Source: JAJDTT01 sp022827025 (GTDB lineage: Bacteria > Acidobacteriota > UBA6911 > RPQK01 > JAJDTT01). Taken from it: DNA of 64,000 bases. Positions 49,707 through 58,661 of this stretch are shown here, piece after piece. The stretch lies in assembly GCA_965203535.1 (NCBI GenBank), contig OZ241897.1, positions 5,975,436 through 6,039,435 on the forward strand, written 5' to 3'. A program made the translations under genes and the position numbers. Position 1 is the stretch's first letter, and each line of letters opens with the position of its first letter. Under the pieces are notes generated by a model. The model did no database searches. It had not been told where the DNA came from and was given only the letters and a program-made list of their open reading frames with translations.

Positions 49707-51416
49707 TCAATATTTCCGCTCCTCGGGAGCCCAACGGGTGATGGTCACCGGCTGGGTCTCCAACCGTGGACCCTCCTCGGAGATGAGGGACAGTTGGTGA
49801 TGCAGGAACCGTTCGTCGTCGCGCTCGGGAAAGTCGACCCGGGCCTGAGCCCCGCGTGACTCCTCGCGGGTCAGGGCGGCGCCGGCGATGCACCGGGCCA
49901 CGTCCAGCATGAAGTCCAGCTCCAGGGCCGCCACCAGGTCGGTGTTGAAGACCTTCCCCCGGTCGTCGATGCGCACGTCGGCGAACCGCTCTCTCAACTC
50001 CGCCAGTTCCCTGGTGGTCTCCAGCAGGCTGTCCCGGGTCCGGTAGACGCCACACCCCTTCTCCATGGCGGTCTGCATCTCGCCCCGCAGACCGCTGATG
50101 CGCTCGGTCCCATCTTCCCGATGGAGGAATCCCTGCTCGATCCGCTGCTCCTCCTTGCGGGCCGCCGCGCGGACCCGGCCCGAATCGACAAGGCCGGTGG
50201 ATTGGGCGTGGCGGGCGGCCGCCTCGCCGGCGAATCCTCCGAAGACCAGGCATTCGGTCAGGGAATTGGACCCCAGACGATTGGCGCCGTTGATGGTGAC
50301 GCAGGCGACTTCTCCGGCCGCGTAGAGACCCTCCAGGGGCGTGCTCCCGTCGTTTGCGGTACTGACGCCGCCCATCATGTAGTGCACCACGGGACGGACC
50401 GGAATGGGCTGATAGACCGGGTCGATCCCCACGTACTTGGACGCCAGCTCCCGGACGAAGGGGAGCTTCTCGTTGATGACCTTCTCACCCAGATGGGTGA
50501 GGTCCAGGTGGACATACTCGCCATGCCGGTCTTCGAAGGCTCGACCCGCCTGACGTTCGGAAATAATGGCCCGGGAGAGGATGTCCCTGGGTCCCAATTC
50601 CATTTTCCCCGGAATGTAGCGCTCCAGGAATCTCTCGCCTTCGCGGTTGAAGAGATACCCACCCTCGCCCCGGGAGGCTTCGGTGATCAGGATTCCGGTC
50701 CCGGGCAGGCCGGTGGGATGGTACTGGACGAACTCCATGTCCTTCAGCGGCGCTCCGGCCCGGTAGGCCATGGCCATCCCGTCGCCGGTCTTGATGTTGC
50801 CGTTGGTGGTGAAGGGGAAGATCTTGCCACCTCCACCGGTGCAGAGCATGACGGACTTGGCCAGGATGGGTTGGATCCGCCCCGTGGCCAGATCCAGGCC
50901 GGTGACGCCCACGCATTTGCCGTCGTCCACCAGGAGTGAGGTGACGAACCACTCGTCGTAACGCCGGATCCTGGCAAAGCGCAACGAGTGCTGGAAGAGG
51001 CTGTGAAGCATGTGGAACCCGGTCTTGTCCGAGGCGAAGACGGTTCGCTTGACGCTCATGCCCCCGAACGCCCGAACGCTGATGCGCCCGTCCCGGTCCC
51101 GGCTCCACGGACAGCCCCAATGCTCCAGTTGAAGGACCTCCTTCGGAGCGGTGTCCACGAAAAGCTCCACGGCATCCTGGTCCGCCAGGTAGTCGCTTCC
51201 GCGAATCGTGTCGAAACAATGCAGGTCGTGGCTGTCGTAGTCGCGAAGCACGGCCGCCGTGCCGCCCTCCGCCGACACGGTGTGGCTGCGCATGGGATAG
51301 ACCTTGGAGACCACGACGATGTCCAGGTCCGGCTGCACTCCCACTGCCGCCACGGCCGCCCGCAGCCCGGCTGCGCCGCCGCCGACAATCAGGAGGTCAC
51401 ACTTCAATGCGTCCAT
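49707..51416 (-). CDS. frdA: Fumarate reductase flavoprotein subunit
   Basis: 569 residues from the ATG at 51416, which begins MDALKCDLLIVGGGAAGLRAAVAA, the FAD-binding Rossmann start. The covalent FAD histidine is in RSHTVSAEGGTAAV. Catalytic residues are in the THLGEKV and PVVHYMMGGVSTA regions; RLGSNSLTECLVFGG is the conserved FAD-site segment. First gene of frdABCD. The four-gene arrangement with small FrdC and FrdD marks a quinol:fumarate reductase, for fumarate respiration or the reverse reaction. No clear ribosome site before the start. The divergent 207-bp gap to 51624 should hold the promoters. Confidence 0.95.
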   Translation of the reverse strand: MDALKCDLLIVGGGAAGLRAAVAAVGVQPDLDIVVVSKVYPMRSHTVSAEGGTAAVLRDYDSHDLHCFDTIRGSDYLADQDAVELFVDTAPKEVLQLEHWGCPWSRDRDGRISVRAFGGMSVKRTVFASDKTGFHMLHSLFQHSLRFARIRRYDEWFVTSLLVDDGKCVGVTGLDLATGRIQPILAKSVMLCTGGGGKIFPFTTNGNIKTGDGMAMAYRAGAPLKDMEFVQYHPTGLPGTGILITEASRGEGGYLFNREGERFLERYIPGKMELGPRDILSRAIISERQAGRAFEDRHGEYVHLDLTHLGEKVINEKLPFVRELASKYVGIDPVYQPIPVRPVVHYMMGGVSTANDGSTPLEGLYAAGEVACVTINGANRLGSNSLTECLVFGGFAGEAAARHAQSTGLVDSGRVRAAARKEEQRIEQGFLHREDGTERISGLRGEMQTAMEKGCGVYRTRDSLLETTRELAELRERFADVRIDDRGKVFNTDLVAALELDFMLDVARCIAGAALTREESRGAQARVDFPERDDERFLHHQLSLISEEGPRLETQPVTITRWAPEERKY

Positions 51417-51623
51417 ATTCGGGCGCGAATGTTGCCACACTTCCCGAAACGGAATCAAGGCGGCGATGACGGAAAGAGGCGGCGTCCGAGCGCCAGCAAA
51501 TGATGCCGAACGGCCAACCGCCCGGACCGCATTTGCGGGCGGGACTTCGGCACAGTATCGTGCAAATTCCACCGACTGTTGGATTGCGGAGCGGAAAGGC
51601 GGCGTAGCGGATGGAAGGAAACG

Positions 51624-52049
51624 ATGAGTCTTCTCCATCTTCTGGACGCCTTCTTCCTCCTCTTCCACTCCCTCTGGATCCTCCTGGTGGTTCTGGGTTG
51701 GATCTGGCCCCGAACCCGGAGTTTGAGCCTGGCGGCACTGGTCCTGACCGCTGTTTCCTGGTTCGGACTCGGCTTCTGGCGGGGGTGGGGCTACTGCATC
51801 TGCACCGACTGGCACTGGCAGGTGCGGCGGTCTCTGGGTGACCTCGACCTGCCTCACAACTACATCGGCTTTCTGATCAGGGAAGGGACCGGTCTGGAGG
51901 TCCCGGATCCGATACTGGAACCTGTCATCCTCGGGGCCTTCCTGACGTCCGCCGTTGGAGGCATCGGACTCCGCCTGCGGGACCGCTGCCGGGTGACCTC
52001 AACCGAGGCCGAAGTCCTGACCCGCGAGCAGGAGGACCTCCTTGAATAG
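51624..52049 (+). CDS. DUF2784 family small membrane protein
   Basis: 141 residues with about three transmembrane segments: LLDAFFLLFHSLWILLVVLGWIW, LSLAALVLTAVSWFGLGFW and a C-terminal one around PVILGAFLTSAVGGIGL. The GWGYCICTDWHWQVRRSLG segment is the DUF2784 signature. Function unknown. It overlaps the SSS gene by 8 bp and is in one operon with it. ATG at 51624 has GGAAGGAAAC upstream. Confidence 0.8.
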   Translation: MSLLHLLDAFFLLFHSLWILLVVLGWIWPRTRSLSLAALVLTAVSWFGLGFWRGWGYCICTDWHWQVRRSLGDLDLPHNYIGFLIREGTGLEVPDPILEPVILGAFLTSAVGGIGLRLRDRCRVTSTEAEVLTREQEDLLE

Positions 52050-53568
52050 CCCGGGCGAGGGACTGACAGCCGTCGACTGGGCGATCATCGCCCTCTACGC
52101 CCTGGGCACCGTGGCCCTGGGATATTTTTACGGACGGCGTCAGTCCAGCCTCAAGGAGTATTTCACCGGCGGCGGGCGCATGAACGCCATCCTGGTGGGG
52201 TTCTCCATCTACGCGACCGGTCTGAGCACCATCTCCTACCTGGCGGTCCCCGGCGAGGCCATCGGCAAGGGCCCCGGGGCCATGTTCAACAACTTCATGG
52301 TCTATCCCATCCTCTACCTGGTCATCGGCTACGTCTTCCTTCCGCTCTACATGCGCCGGCGCGTCACCAGCGCCTACGAGTACCTGGAAGACCGGCTGGG
52401 TTTGCGGATCCGGCTCCTGGGAGCCGTCATATTCGTGCTCTCGCGCCTGATCTGGATGTCGCTTCTCGTCTACCTGTCGGCCAAGGCCATGACCGTCATG
52501 TTGGGCGTGGACGAATCGTGGATTCCGGTGGTCATCCTGGTGACGGGGTTCGTGGCCGTGATCTACACGTCGGTCGGCGGTCTGCGGACCGTCGTCATCA
52601 CGGACACCCTCCAGTTGACCCTCATGCTGGGGGGAGCCTGGCTCGTGATCGGAATCGTGACCTGGCAATTGGGCGGCGTCACCTGGGTCCCCACCTCCTG
52701 GCAACCCCATTGGGACCACCAGCCGTGGTTCAGCCTCGACCCGGCGGTTCGGGTCACGGTCTTCGGATCGGTGATCTACGTCACCCTCGAGGGAATCTGC
52801 GGAGCCGCCTCCGACCAGACCCACGTCCAGAGATATATGGCCACGGGGAGCCTGAAGGCGGCCCGGCGCTCCATGATCGCCAATATCCTTGCCGGTCTCA
52901 CCGTCGTCCTCACTCTCTGGATCACCGGGCTCGCCCTTCTGGGGTACGTGCAGCAGGCGGCTCAGACGCTTCCCTCCCACATCAACGTGGGCCAGGGGGC
53001 CGACAGCGTCTTTCCCTATTTCATTGCCTACGTGCTGCCTCCCGGCATCTCCGGGCTCGTGGTGTCGGCCATGTTCGCGGCCGGCATGTCCAGCGTCGAC
53101 TCGGGCGTCAACTCCATCACCGCCGTGGTCAGCCGCGATTTTCTGCACCGGTTCGGGAGATTGCCGGCCAGCCGGCGCGCCCGCACCCGCCTGGCCAAGA
53201 TCATGGCGTTCTCCATCGGCATGATCGTGGTGGTGGTCGGCTCCCTGATCGACAACGTGCCGGGGAACATATGGGCGGTCGGCCAGAAGACCTCGGGCCT
53301 GCTCTCGACTCCCCTGTTCGCTCTCTTCCTGTTTGCCTTGTTCGTCCGCTTCGCCACGCCCCTGGGAGTCGTCTGCGGCACCGTGACCGGCATCACCGCC
53401 GCCGTTCTCGTGGCCTACTCCGGACCCATCTTCGGGTTCGATTCGGAGACCGGGTACGATCCGGTGAGTTTCATCTGGATCGGACCCATCGCCTTGACGG
53501 CGAATCTGCTGGCCGGAAGCCTGGCGAGCTACGTTCACCAAGCGCTCCGCCGGTTCCGAAAGGGATGA
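52042..53568 (+). CDS. Sodium:solute symporter (SSS family), second copy
   Basis: 508 residues, about 13 transmembrane helices. Signatures: SLKEYFTGGGRMNAILVGFSIYATGLSTISYLAVPGE, GGLRTVVITDTLQLTLML, and the sodium-site region GISGLVVSAMFAAGMSSVDSGVNSITAVVSRDFL. TTG start at 52042, 6 nt after GGAGG; the overlap with the DUF2784 gene supports it. Paralogous to 18367-19896. Downstream are secreted DUF3500 and propeller proteins that may act on the same substrate. Confidence 0.9.
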   Translation: MNSPGEGLTAVDWAIIALYALGTVALGYFYGRRQSSLKEYFTGGGRMNAILVGFSIYATGLSTISYLAVPGEAIGKGPGAMFNNFMVYPILYLVIGYVFLPLYMRRRVTSAYEYLEDRLGLRIRLLGAVIFVLSRLIWMSLLVYLSAKAMTVMLGVDESWIPVVILVTGFVAVIYTSVGGLRTVVITDTLQLTLMLGGAWLVIGIVTWQLGGVTWVPTSWQPHWDHQPWFSLDPAVRVTVFGSVIYVTLEGICGAASDQTHVQRYMATGSLKAARRSMIANILAGLTVVLTLWITGLALLGYVQQAAQTLPSHINVGQGADSVFPYFIAYVLPPGISGLVVSAMFAAGMSSVDSGVNSITAVVSRDFLHRFGRLPASRRARTRLAKIMAFSIGMIVVVVGSLIDNVPGNIWAVGQKTSGLLSTPLFALFLFALFVRFATPLGVVCGTVTGITAAVLVAYSGPIFGFDSETGYDPVSFIWIGPIALTANLLAGSLASYVHQALRRFRKG

Positions 53569-53663
53569 CGCGGGTCGCGGGAGCGGGACTCTGGTAGACT
53601 GGGCGAGTGCTATCCGAGTCCGATTCGTGGACGTCCGGACCTGATCCCAAAGAGAGGAATGTC

Positions 53664-54827
53664 ATGAGAAAACACTTGCGAATCTGGTTGGCGGCCCTGT
53701 TGTTCTCCGGCGCCGCCCTCGTAGCCAACCACGGGACTCCCACGACCGAAGCGCTCATGCGTGACGCCGCCCAGGTCCTGTCCCAATCCCTGGACCGGGT
53801 CCAGCGGTCCTACACCCTCTTTCCCTTCGACGCCGATCATCGGGGCGACTGGCATTACTTCCCCGAAGGGGGATTCACCAGAGTCTATGGTTACGTCCGC
53901 AACGGGATCACCTTCAAGCAGATGAACCCCATGCAGAAACACCTGGCCAGCGCCCTGCTGGCTTCGGGATTGAGCCGCAGCGGATTCGCCAAGGCGACCC
54001 GGGTCATGAGCATGGAAGAGATCATCCGCGCCATCGAGGACGACCACACGGGGCACCGCGACGCCGAGAGGTTCCACTTCTCCATCTTCGGAACCCCCGG
54101 CGACGAGGGCAACTGGGGCTGGCGGGTGGAGGGACACCATCTCTCGGTTCACTACACCCTCAAGGACGGCAAGCTCATCTCCTCCAGTCCCACCTTTTTC
54201 GGCGCCAATCCCCACGAAGTGGCCCAAGGGGCCCACAAGGGGATGAGAGTCCTGGAGCGGGAAGAGGACATGGCGGTCGCCCTGCTCAAGAGCCTGGACC
54301 CGGAGCAGCAGCGGCAGGCCATCTACCAGGAGGTGGCGCCCGAGGACATCCTCACCATGGCCGACCGCCGGGCCAAGATAGAGGGCGCCCTCAAGGGTCT
54401 GCCGGCATCCAGGATGACGGAGGCGCAATATGAGGGTCTGATGGAGTTGATTGGCGAATACGCCGGCAACATGCCTCAGGAAGTGGCGGCAAGCCGCATG
54501 AAGACCGCTCGGGAAACGCCCCGGGATCAACTCTACTTCGCCTGGGCGGGGCGCATCGGCCGGCCCAAGCCCGAGGCCGTTCCCATCGGCGGCAGGACCA
54601 CCGGGAACCGGGATTCCAGGGGCAACTACTATCGAATCCAGGCCCCCACGTTTCTCATCGAGTACGACAACACCCAGAACCTGAGCAACCACAGTCACTC
54701 GGTCTGGCGGGACTACGAGAACGACTTCGGCTACGACGTCCTGGCGGATCATTACCGGAAATATGACCACGGGACCGGTGGAATCCACTGGGCCGGCCTG
54801 GACCGGAGTGACAGCCCGAAAAGGTAG
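53664..54827 (+). CDS. DUF3500 family exported protein
   Basis: 387 residues with a signal peptide (IWLAALLFSGAALVANH). DUF3500 hallmarks: FPFDADHRGDWHYFP, NPMQKHLASALLASGLS, DHTGHRDAERFHFSIFGTPGDEGNWGWRVEGHHLSVHYTL and the C-terminal TFLIEYDNTQNLSNHSHSVWRDYENDFGYDVLADHY. The many conserved His, Asp and Trp suggest a metal-dependent enzyme, but no function is established. Starts 95 bp after the SSS gene with GAGAGG upstream. Confidence 0.9.
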   Translation: MRKHLRIWLAALLFSGAALVANHGTPTTEALMRDAAQVLSQSLDRVQRSYTLFPFDADHRGDWHYFPEGGFTRVYGYVRNGITFKQMNPMQKHLASALLASGLSRSGFAKATRVMSMEEIIRAIEDDHTGHRDAERFHFSIFGTPGDEGNWGWRVEGHHLSVHYTLKDGKLISSSPTFFGANPHEVAQGAHKGMRVLEREEDMAVALLKSLDPEQQRQAIYQEVAPEDILTMADRRAKIEGALKGLPASRMTEAQYEGLMELIGEYAGNMPQEVAASRMKTARETPRDQLYFAWAGRIGRPKPEAVPIGGRTTGNRDSRGNYYRIQAPTFLIEYDNTQNLSNHSHSVWRDYENDFGYDVLADHYRKYDHGTGGIHWAGLDRSDSPKR

Positions 54828-54850
54828 CGAGGGAACTGAGGGAAAAGGAC

Positions 54851-54931
54851 GGGAGCGGCGGTTTCCCAACCGCCGAACTCCGAGTGACTACCGGACACCG
54901 AAGCAGGAGCGATTGGAAATCGCCCCTGCTT
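54851..54931. repeat. Hairpin-family repeat, second copy of the 333-406 type
   Basis: Hairpin CGGCGGTT/AACCGCCG, loop TCCC (54856-54875). The second hairpin, 54901-54931, has 14-bp arms with one mismatch around loop GGA and core GCGATTGGAAATCGC. It lies between the DUF3500 stop and the BNR gene, ending about 25 bp before the start codon. Confidence 0.75.
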
Positions 54932-54956
54932 GCTTCTTAGACGAGGAAGGACGGCA

Positions 54957-56414
54957 ATGAGCAGGACAACGTGGGTATTGTTGTGTCTCTGGTCTGCAAT
55001 GATGGCGGCCGACCCGGTGCCGGCGGCCGGCATCATCAGCGTCACTCGGGGCGGACCCGACATCAAGGTGCCTCCAACCCAGCCGGACAATGCCACCTGG
55101 CGCTACGGGCTGGGCGCCGCCCACCAGGTCGGTCCGCGCCAGGCAATTCTGTTTTGCGGCATCCGCCGGGAGTACGGTCCCGGAGTCGACTTCGAGATCG
55201 GCACCGACGGGATCCTGTTCGACGACCTCTCGGACGTGCGGGCCGACCGGGCCGTCGTCCTTTCTCGAAATCACCTCGAACCCAATCCCAACTCCGATCC
55301 TCCCGGAAAGCCGGCCGTCATGGTCAAGTACCCGATCCAGGGCGGATTCATTCCCCGGGGGGCAAGGCGCGCGGACGGGTCCGAGTACGAACAGGGCGGG
55401 ACCGGGTTCGGCGTGGCCAGCGCCATCGGCTGGCCGGCTGCCAACTCAGATGCGTCCGGCGACGAAGTCTGGCACTCCGAAAATCCGAGGGGAGTCGAAC
55501 CGTTCGGGGGAAACGAGCAACACAAGTATTTCGAGGTTCAACAATACGCGTTCGACGGCGAGTCGTTCCGAGTTGTGGAAACCCGCAAGGTGGGAGAGTC
55601 CGAGCTCATCTCCGGCTGGCGGGTCACCAACCGCGGCTTGGGCCCGGCCATCGTCGACGGAGAAGACCTGCTTCTGGGGATGGTCGGGGCGCCTGTCCTT
55701 CGCTTCGGTTCCGCGGCGCCGCAACCCACCGGAGCGGTGCTGGTGCGCTGGAAGCATCGGAACGGGAAATGGGAAGCGGCGGATATCATCCCCGTGACCG
55801 GAGGCGACAACTCCTTCGAACCCAGCGTGGCGCGCGACCGGGACGGTTCCCTTCTCTTCTGCGTGCGCGGCGGCAAGGAGCCGGATTACAACGACGTGCG
55901 CATCTGGCGTTCCACGGATCAGGGCCGGAATTGGGAACAGATCATCCACGTCCGGGGGATCATCGGCAGCACTCCCATCAACCTCAACCCGGCCACCGAC
56001 GGCAGCCTTTACGTGGCGTCCAACCTCTACCAGGTTCACATGCACCCCTGGCCCCACACCTACCGGCTGCCCCGGGACCGCCAGGGGAATCAACGGGGCG
56101 GCGGCTGGTTGCGGGAGACTCTGGCGCTGTGGCCTCTGCGGGCGGATCGAACGGGCCTGGAAACGCCCATCATCGCCCGCGACTGCCGGAGTGAATTCGG
56201 AACCCCTCCCGGAGGCTCCACCTGGAACGTGGATCATCCCGTTGCCGTGAACCTGAGACTACGGGATGGGCGCTGGCACAACGTCATGGTGACCCGGATT
56301 CTGGAGTACGGAGAGATCGTCCGCCAGTTGGGACCGGCTCCCCAATCCGGGGCCTACCTCGAGGAGGTCCACTCCTCGGGCAAACCGGTTCCGGCTTGGC
56401 GATTCGAAGACTAG
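54957..56414 (+). CDS. Exported BNR/sialidase-like propeller protein
   Basis: 485 residues with a signal peptide (VLLCLWSAMMAADPVPAAG). A sialidase-type beta-propeller is suggested by repeats such as SFEPSVARDRDGSLLFCVRG, the Asp-box-like IWRSTDQGRNWEQII (S-x-D-x-G-x-x-W) and INLNPATDGSLYVASNLYQ. Only one clear Asp box is seen. Catalytic residues of sialidases (Arg triad, Tyr/Glu) cannot be assigned, so it may be a binding protein. It is the last plus-strand gene of the SSS/DUF3500 group. Start: GGAAGGA 6 nt upstream. Confidence 0.75.
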   Translation: MSRTTWVLLCLWSAMMAADPVPAAGIISVTRGGPDIKVPPTQPDNATWRYGLGAAHQVGPRQAILFCGIRREYGPGVDFEIGTDGILFDDLSDVRADRAVVLSRNHLEPNPNSDPPGKPAVMVKYPIQGGFIPRGARRADGSEYEQGGTGFGVASAIGWPAANSDASGDEVWHSENPRGVEPFGGNEQHKYFEVQQYAFDGESFRVVETRKVGESELISGWRVTNRGLGPAIVDGEDLLLGMVGAPVLRFGSAAPQPTGAVLVRWKHRNGKWEAADIIPVTGGDNSFEPSVARDRDGSLLFCVRGGKEPDYNDVRIWRSTDQGRNWEQIIHVRGIIGSTPINLNPATDGSLYVASNLYQVHMHPWPHTYRLPRDRQGNQRGGGWLRETLALWPLRADRTGLETPIIARDCRSEFGTPPGGSTWNVDHPVAVNLRLRDGRWHNVMVTRILEYGEIVRQLGPAPQSGAYLEEVHSSGKPVPAWRFED

Positions 56415-56430
56415 TCCGGGTCGCGGCTGA

Positions 56431-57030
56431 TCAGCGCGTGGAAAAGGTCGTCGCGGGCGATGCAAGTGCGGGTTGGCCTTCGATCGCGTCGGCGAGCGAG
56501 CGCCAAGCCTGGGGAACGGTCTGCGGCGGCAGTCGCTCGAAACGCCGTTTCCATTGACTCCATTGGCGCAGGACGGCGCGACGATATTCCAGACCGCAGT
56601 GCGCGAGCGCCCACTCCTCGTAGTCCGCGATGCGCCGAATGGCGGCAACGGTCAAGTCAACCGGTACGCGGGGCGACGGAGGCGTCTGTGCGGCCGGGAT
56701 CATGTCGGGCCTCCAAATCGGCTCCTGGACCGTCTCCAACGGCAGCCAACGGGGTTGAAACCGGTAGCGGTTGAGGAAGACGCCGCCCTTCGGCAGCGTT
56801 CCGTACAGGAAGCCGAAACCCCACAACATGAGGCTGTCGCCGTCGGGTAGCGTGAGCGTGTAGCAGCTCGATCCTGCCTCTCCTTCGGGAGGCCGTCCCT
56901 GGAGGAAGCCCGCTTCGAGCAGGAGGTTGCCTTCCGGACGCACGATGTCCCGGCCCCAGTTCCAGCACTGCCGGTGCAGCAGTTCCTGCCCCTTGCGCCG
57001 GTGGGCGCCGGTGATCGGGCTCACAGCCAT
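56431..57030 (-). CDS. Conserved-looking protein coupled to FeoB, function unknown
   Basis: 199 residues from the ATG at 57030, which overlaps the end of the FeoB gene by 10 bp. I do not recognise a family. It is soluble, with many W, Y, F and R (LHRQCWNWGRDIVRPEGNLLL, SSCYTLTLPDGDSLMLWGFG, YRFQPRWLPLETV) and a helical C-terminus (YEEWALAHCGLEYRRAVLRQWSQWKRRFERL). The tight overlap suggests a partner of the transporter, for example in metal or nucleotide handling. Last gene of the cluster. Confidence 0.7.
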   Translation of the reverse strand: MAVSPITGAHRRKGQELLHRQCWNWGRDIVRPEGNLLLEAGFLQGRPPEGEAGSSCYTLTLPDGDSLMLWGFGFLYGTLPKGGVFLNRYRFQPRWLPLETVQEPIWRPDMIPAAQTPPSPRVPVDLTVAAIRRIADYEEWALAHCGLEYRRAVLRQWSQWKRRFERLPPQTVPQAWRSLADAIEGQPALASPATTFSTR

Positions 57031-58649
57031 GCTCCGCCCCAAGCCAGCAAAGCGCTGAACCCGGTGGCCGCCACAGCCTGCCGACCCACCAACCGCAGCG
57101 CGAACGCGCGGCCCTGCTCGCGCGCAATCGTCAAGCAGGTGACCAGGCAAGGCAGCAGCACTCCGGCCAGGTAGACGGCCGTCAACAGTTGGACGGCGCT
57201 GAGGCTTGCGGCGACGCCCGGCTCCGCCAGCAGCAGGATGCCGTCCTTGCGCACGCTCGCCAAGACCACCGCCAGGGCCGCCTCCGAGGGCAATCGAAAG
57301 GCGGCCATCGCCGGCTCGACGACGGCCGACGCAGCTTGCAGCGCGCCCAGCCAATGCAACAGAGAAGCTGCGACCGTGATCAGAAAGAAGATCGGCAAGG
57401 CGCTGCGAAAGAACTCCCGAACAACGCCCTGCGCCTCGAGCCAGACGGCGCTCGGGCGCGGCCAGGTCAAGAAGACCCGGCCCTCCGTCAGCAGCACATT
57501 GAAGGGAGAACGAGCCGCTGGCGGCGCGCTGAGGCGAGAGTAGGCGAGAGTCGTGACGCCCAGATAAAGCAGGTAGAATACGATCAACTTGGGTCGCCCC
57601 GCCGCGGCGAAGACCGCCAGCGTGGCTCCCAACTGATACGAACAGGCCGAACCGAAAGCGATGGCCGAGACGCATACGCCACGTGAGCAAGCCGAAGAAG
57701 ACCGCGCGCTGATGACGGCGGGCACGTTGCAGCCGAAACCCATCACGACGCGCGCCAACTCCCGGCCCGTCATGCCGAACGGCCGCAGCCACGGATTCAT
57801 GGCGGTTGTCAGTCGATCAAGCAAGCCGCTCGCCTTGTACGCACCCATCAGCAACGCATGGAGCACGACCACCGGAGTCGCCCACACCAACAGCAGCGGC
57901 CCCATCGTGACAAAGCCGTAGTCGCCGGCCAGGATCTCCGCAAGCGGTTGCGGCCAGTTCGTCAACAACCCGGCCAGCAGCCCGGTCGGGGCGCGAACCC
58001 AGGGGTCGATTCGATCCGCGAGACGGGTGGCAGCGTCCACCGCGACCCAGGCGGGCATCAACAACAGCAGCAGCGCCCAGAAAGGCCCAAGGGCGGAGCG
58101 ATCCAGGAAAAGAGGCCGCGGACGGACGATCAGATCGCCGAAGCTCAAACCGGCTTCGGCGGGGATCGGGCCGGGGGCTTCCAGCGCCTGCATCAGCCCT
58201 TGACGATCGTTGGCGTCCAGTCGTCGAGCATCCACGAAGACCACCGGCAAACCTGTCCGGAGCGCCAGTTCTCCCAGCCGCGCCTCCACTTCCAGCCGGG
58301 CGAGTCGGTCCCGATGGGTCACGACCAGTGCGCCGAGTCGACCCGCCACGAGCGGCAGCAGGTCGGCCAAGTCTGCGTCCAGTTCGGTTCCCTGGGCAAC
58401 CAGCAGGACGGTATCATCGCCGCGCAGCCGCTCCAGGGCGAGTCGGGTGGTCTCGACATCGGAGCTTCGTAGCAGCCCGGGCGTGTCGATCAGTTCCCAG
58501 TCGTCCACTCGGTAGGAGTCGCAGCCGACGTTGGCGCCTCGGAAGTTCGAGGCAGCGCTGGACGCACCCGTCAGCGATGCGGCCAGTTGCGTCTTGCCGA
58601 CGTTTTCCTTACCCAGCAGAACGACCGTCCGGATTGACGTCCGGAGCAT
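57021..58649 (-). CDS. feoB: Short FeoB-like ferrous iron transporter
   Basis: 542 residues, clearly shorter than the usual 700-800. N-terminal G domain: G1 is GKENVGKT (13-20) and G3 is DTPG, but the G4 position, normally N-x-x-D in FeoB, reads THRD (VVTHRDRL), so base specificity may be changed. Membrane part: the two gate halves carry MGFGCNVPAVISARSS and IAFGSACSYQLGATL, the first being the FeoB signature with Cys, and two Cys-containing motifs elsewhere. It is preceded by a flavoprotein and small-protein genes and followed by a coupled unknown, with no FeoA or FeoC recognisable. Likely imports Fe(II) or a similar metal. Confidence 0.8.
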   Translation of the reverse strand: MLRTSIRTVVLLGKENVGKTQLAASLTGASSAASNFRGANVGCDSYRVDDWELIDTPGLLRSSDVETTRLALERLRGDDTVLLVAQGTELDADLADLLPLVAGRLGALVVTHRDRLARLEVEARLGELALRTGLPVVFVDARRLDANDRQGLMQALEAPGPIPAEAGLSFGDLIVRPRPLFLDRSALGPFWALLLLLMPAWVAVDAATRLADRIDPWVRAPTGLLAGLLTNWPQPLAEILAGDYGFVTMGPLLLVWATPVVVLHALLMGAYKASGLLDRLTTAMNPWLRPFGMTGRELARVVMGFGCNVPAVISARSSSACSRGVCVSAIAFGSACSYQLGATLAVFAAAGRPKLIVFYLLYLGVTTLAYSRLSAPPAARSPFNVLLTEGRVFLTWPRPSAVWLEAQGVVREFFRSALPIFFLITVAASLLHWLGALQAASAVVEPAMAAFRLPSEAALAVVLASVRKDGILLLAEPGVAASLSAVQLLTAVYLAGVLLPCLVTCLTIAREQGRAFALRLVGRQAVAATGFSALLAWGGAWL

Positions 58650-58661
58650 TTCACGGCTCCT

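Noticed and set aside
51925..53541. Long minus-strand frame opposite the second SSS gene
   Set aside because: Same charged, low-complexity antisense pattern as the first; no ribosome site or domain.
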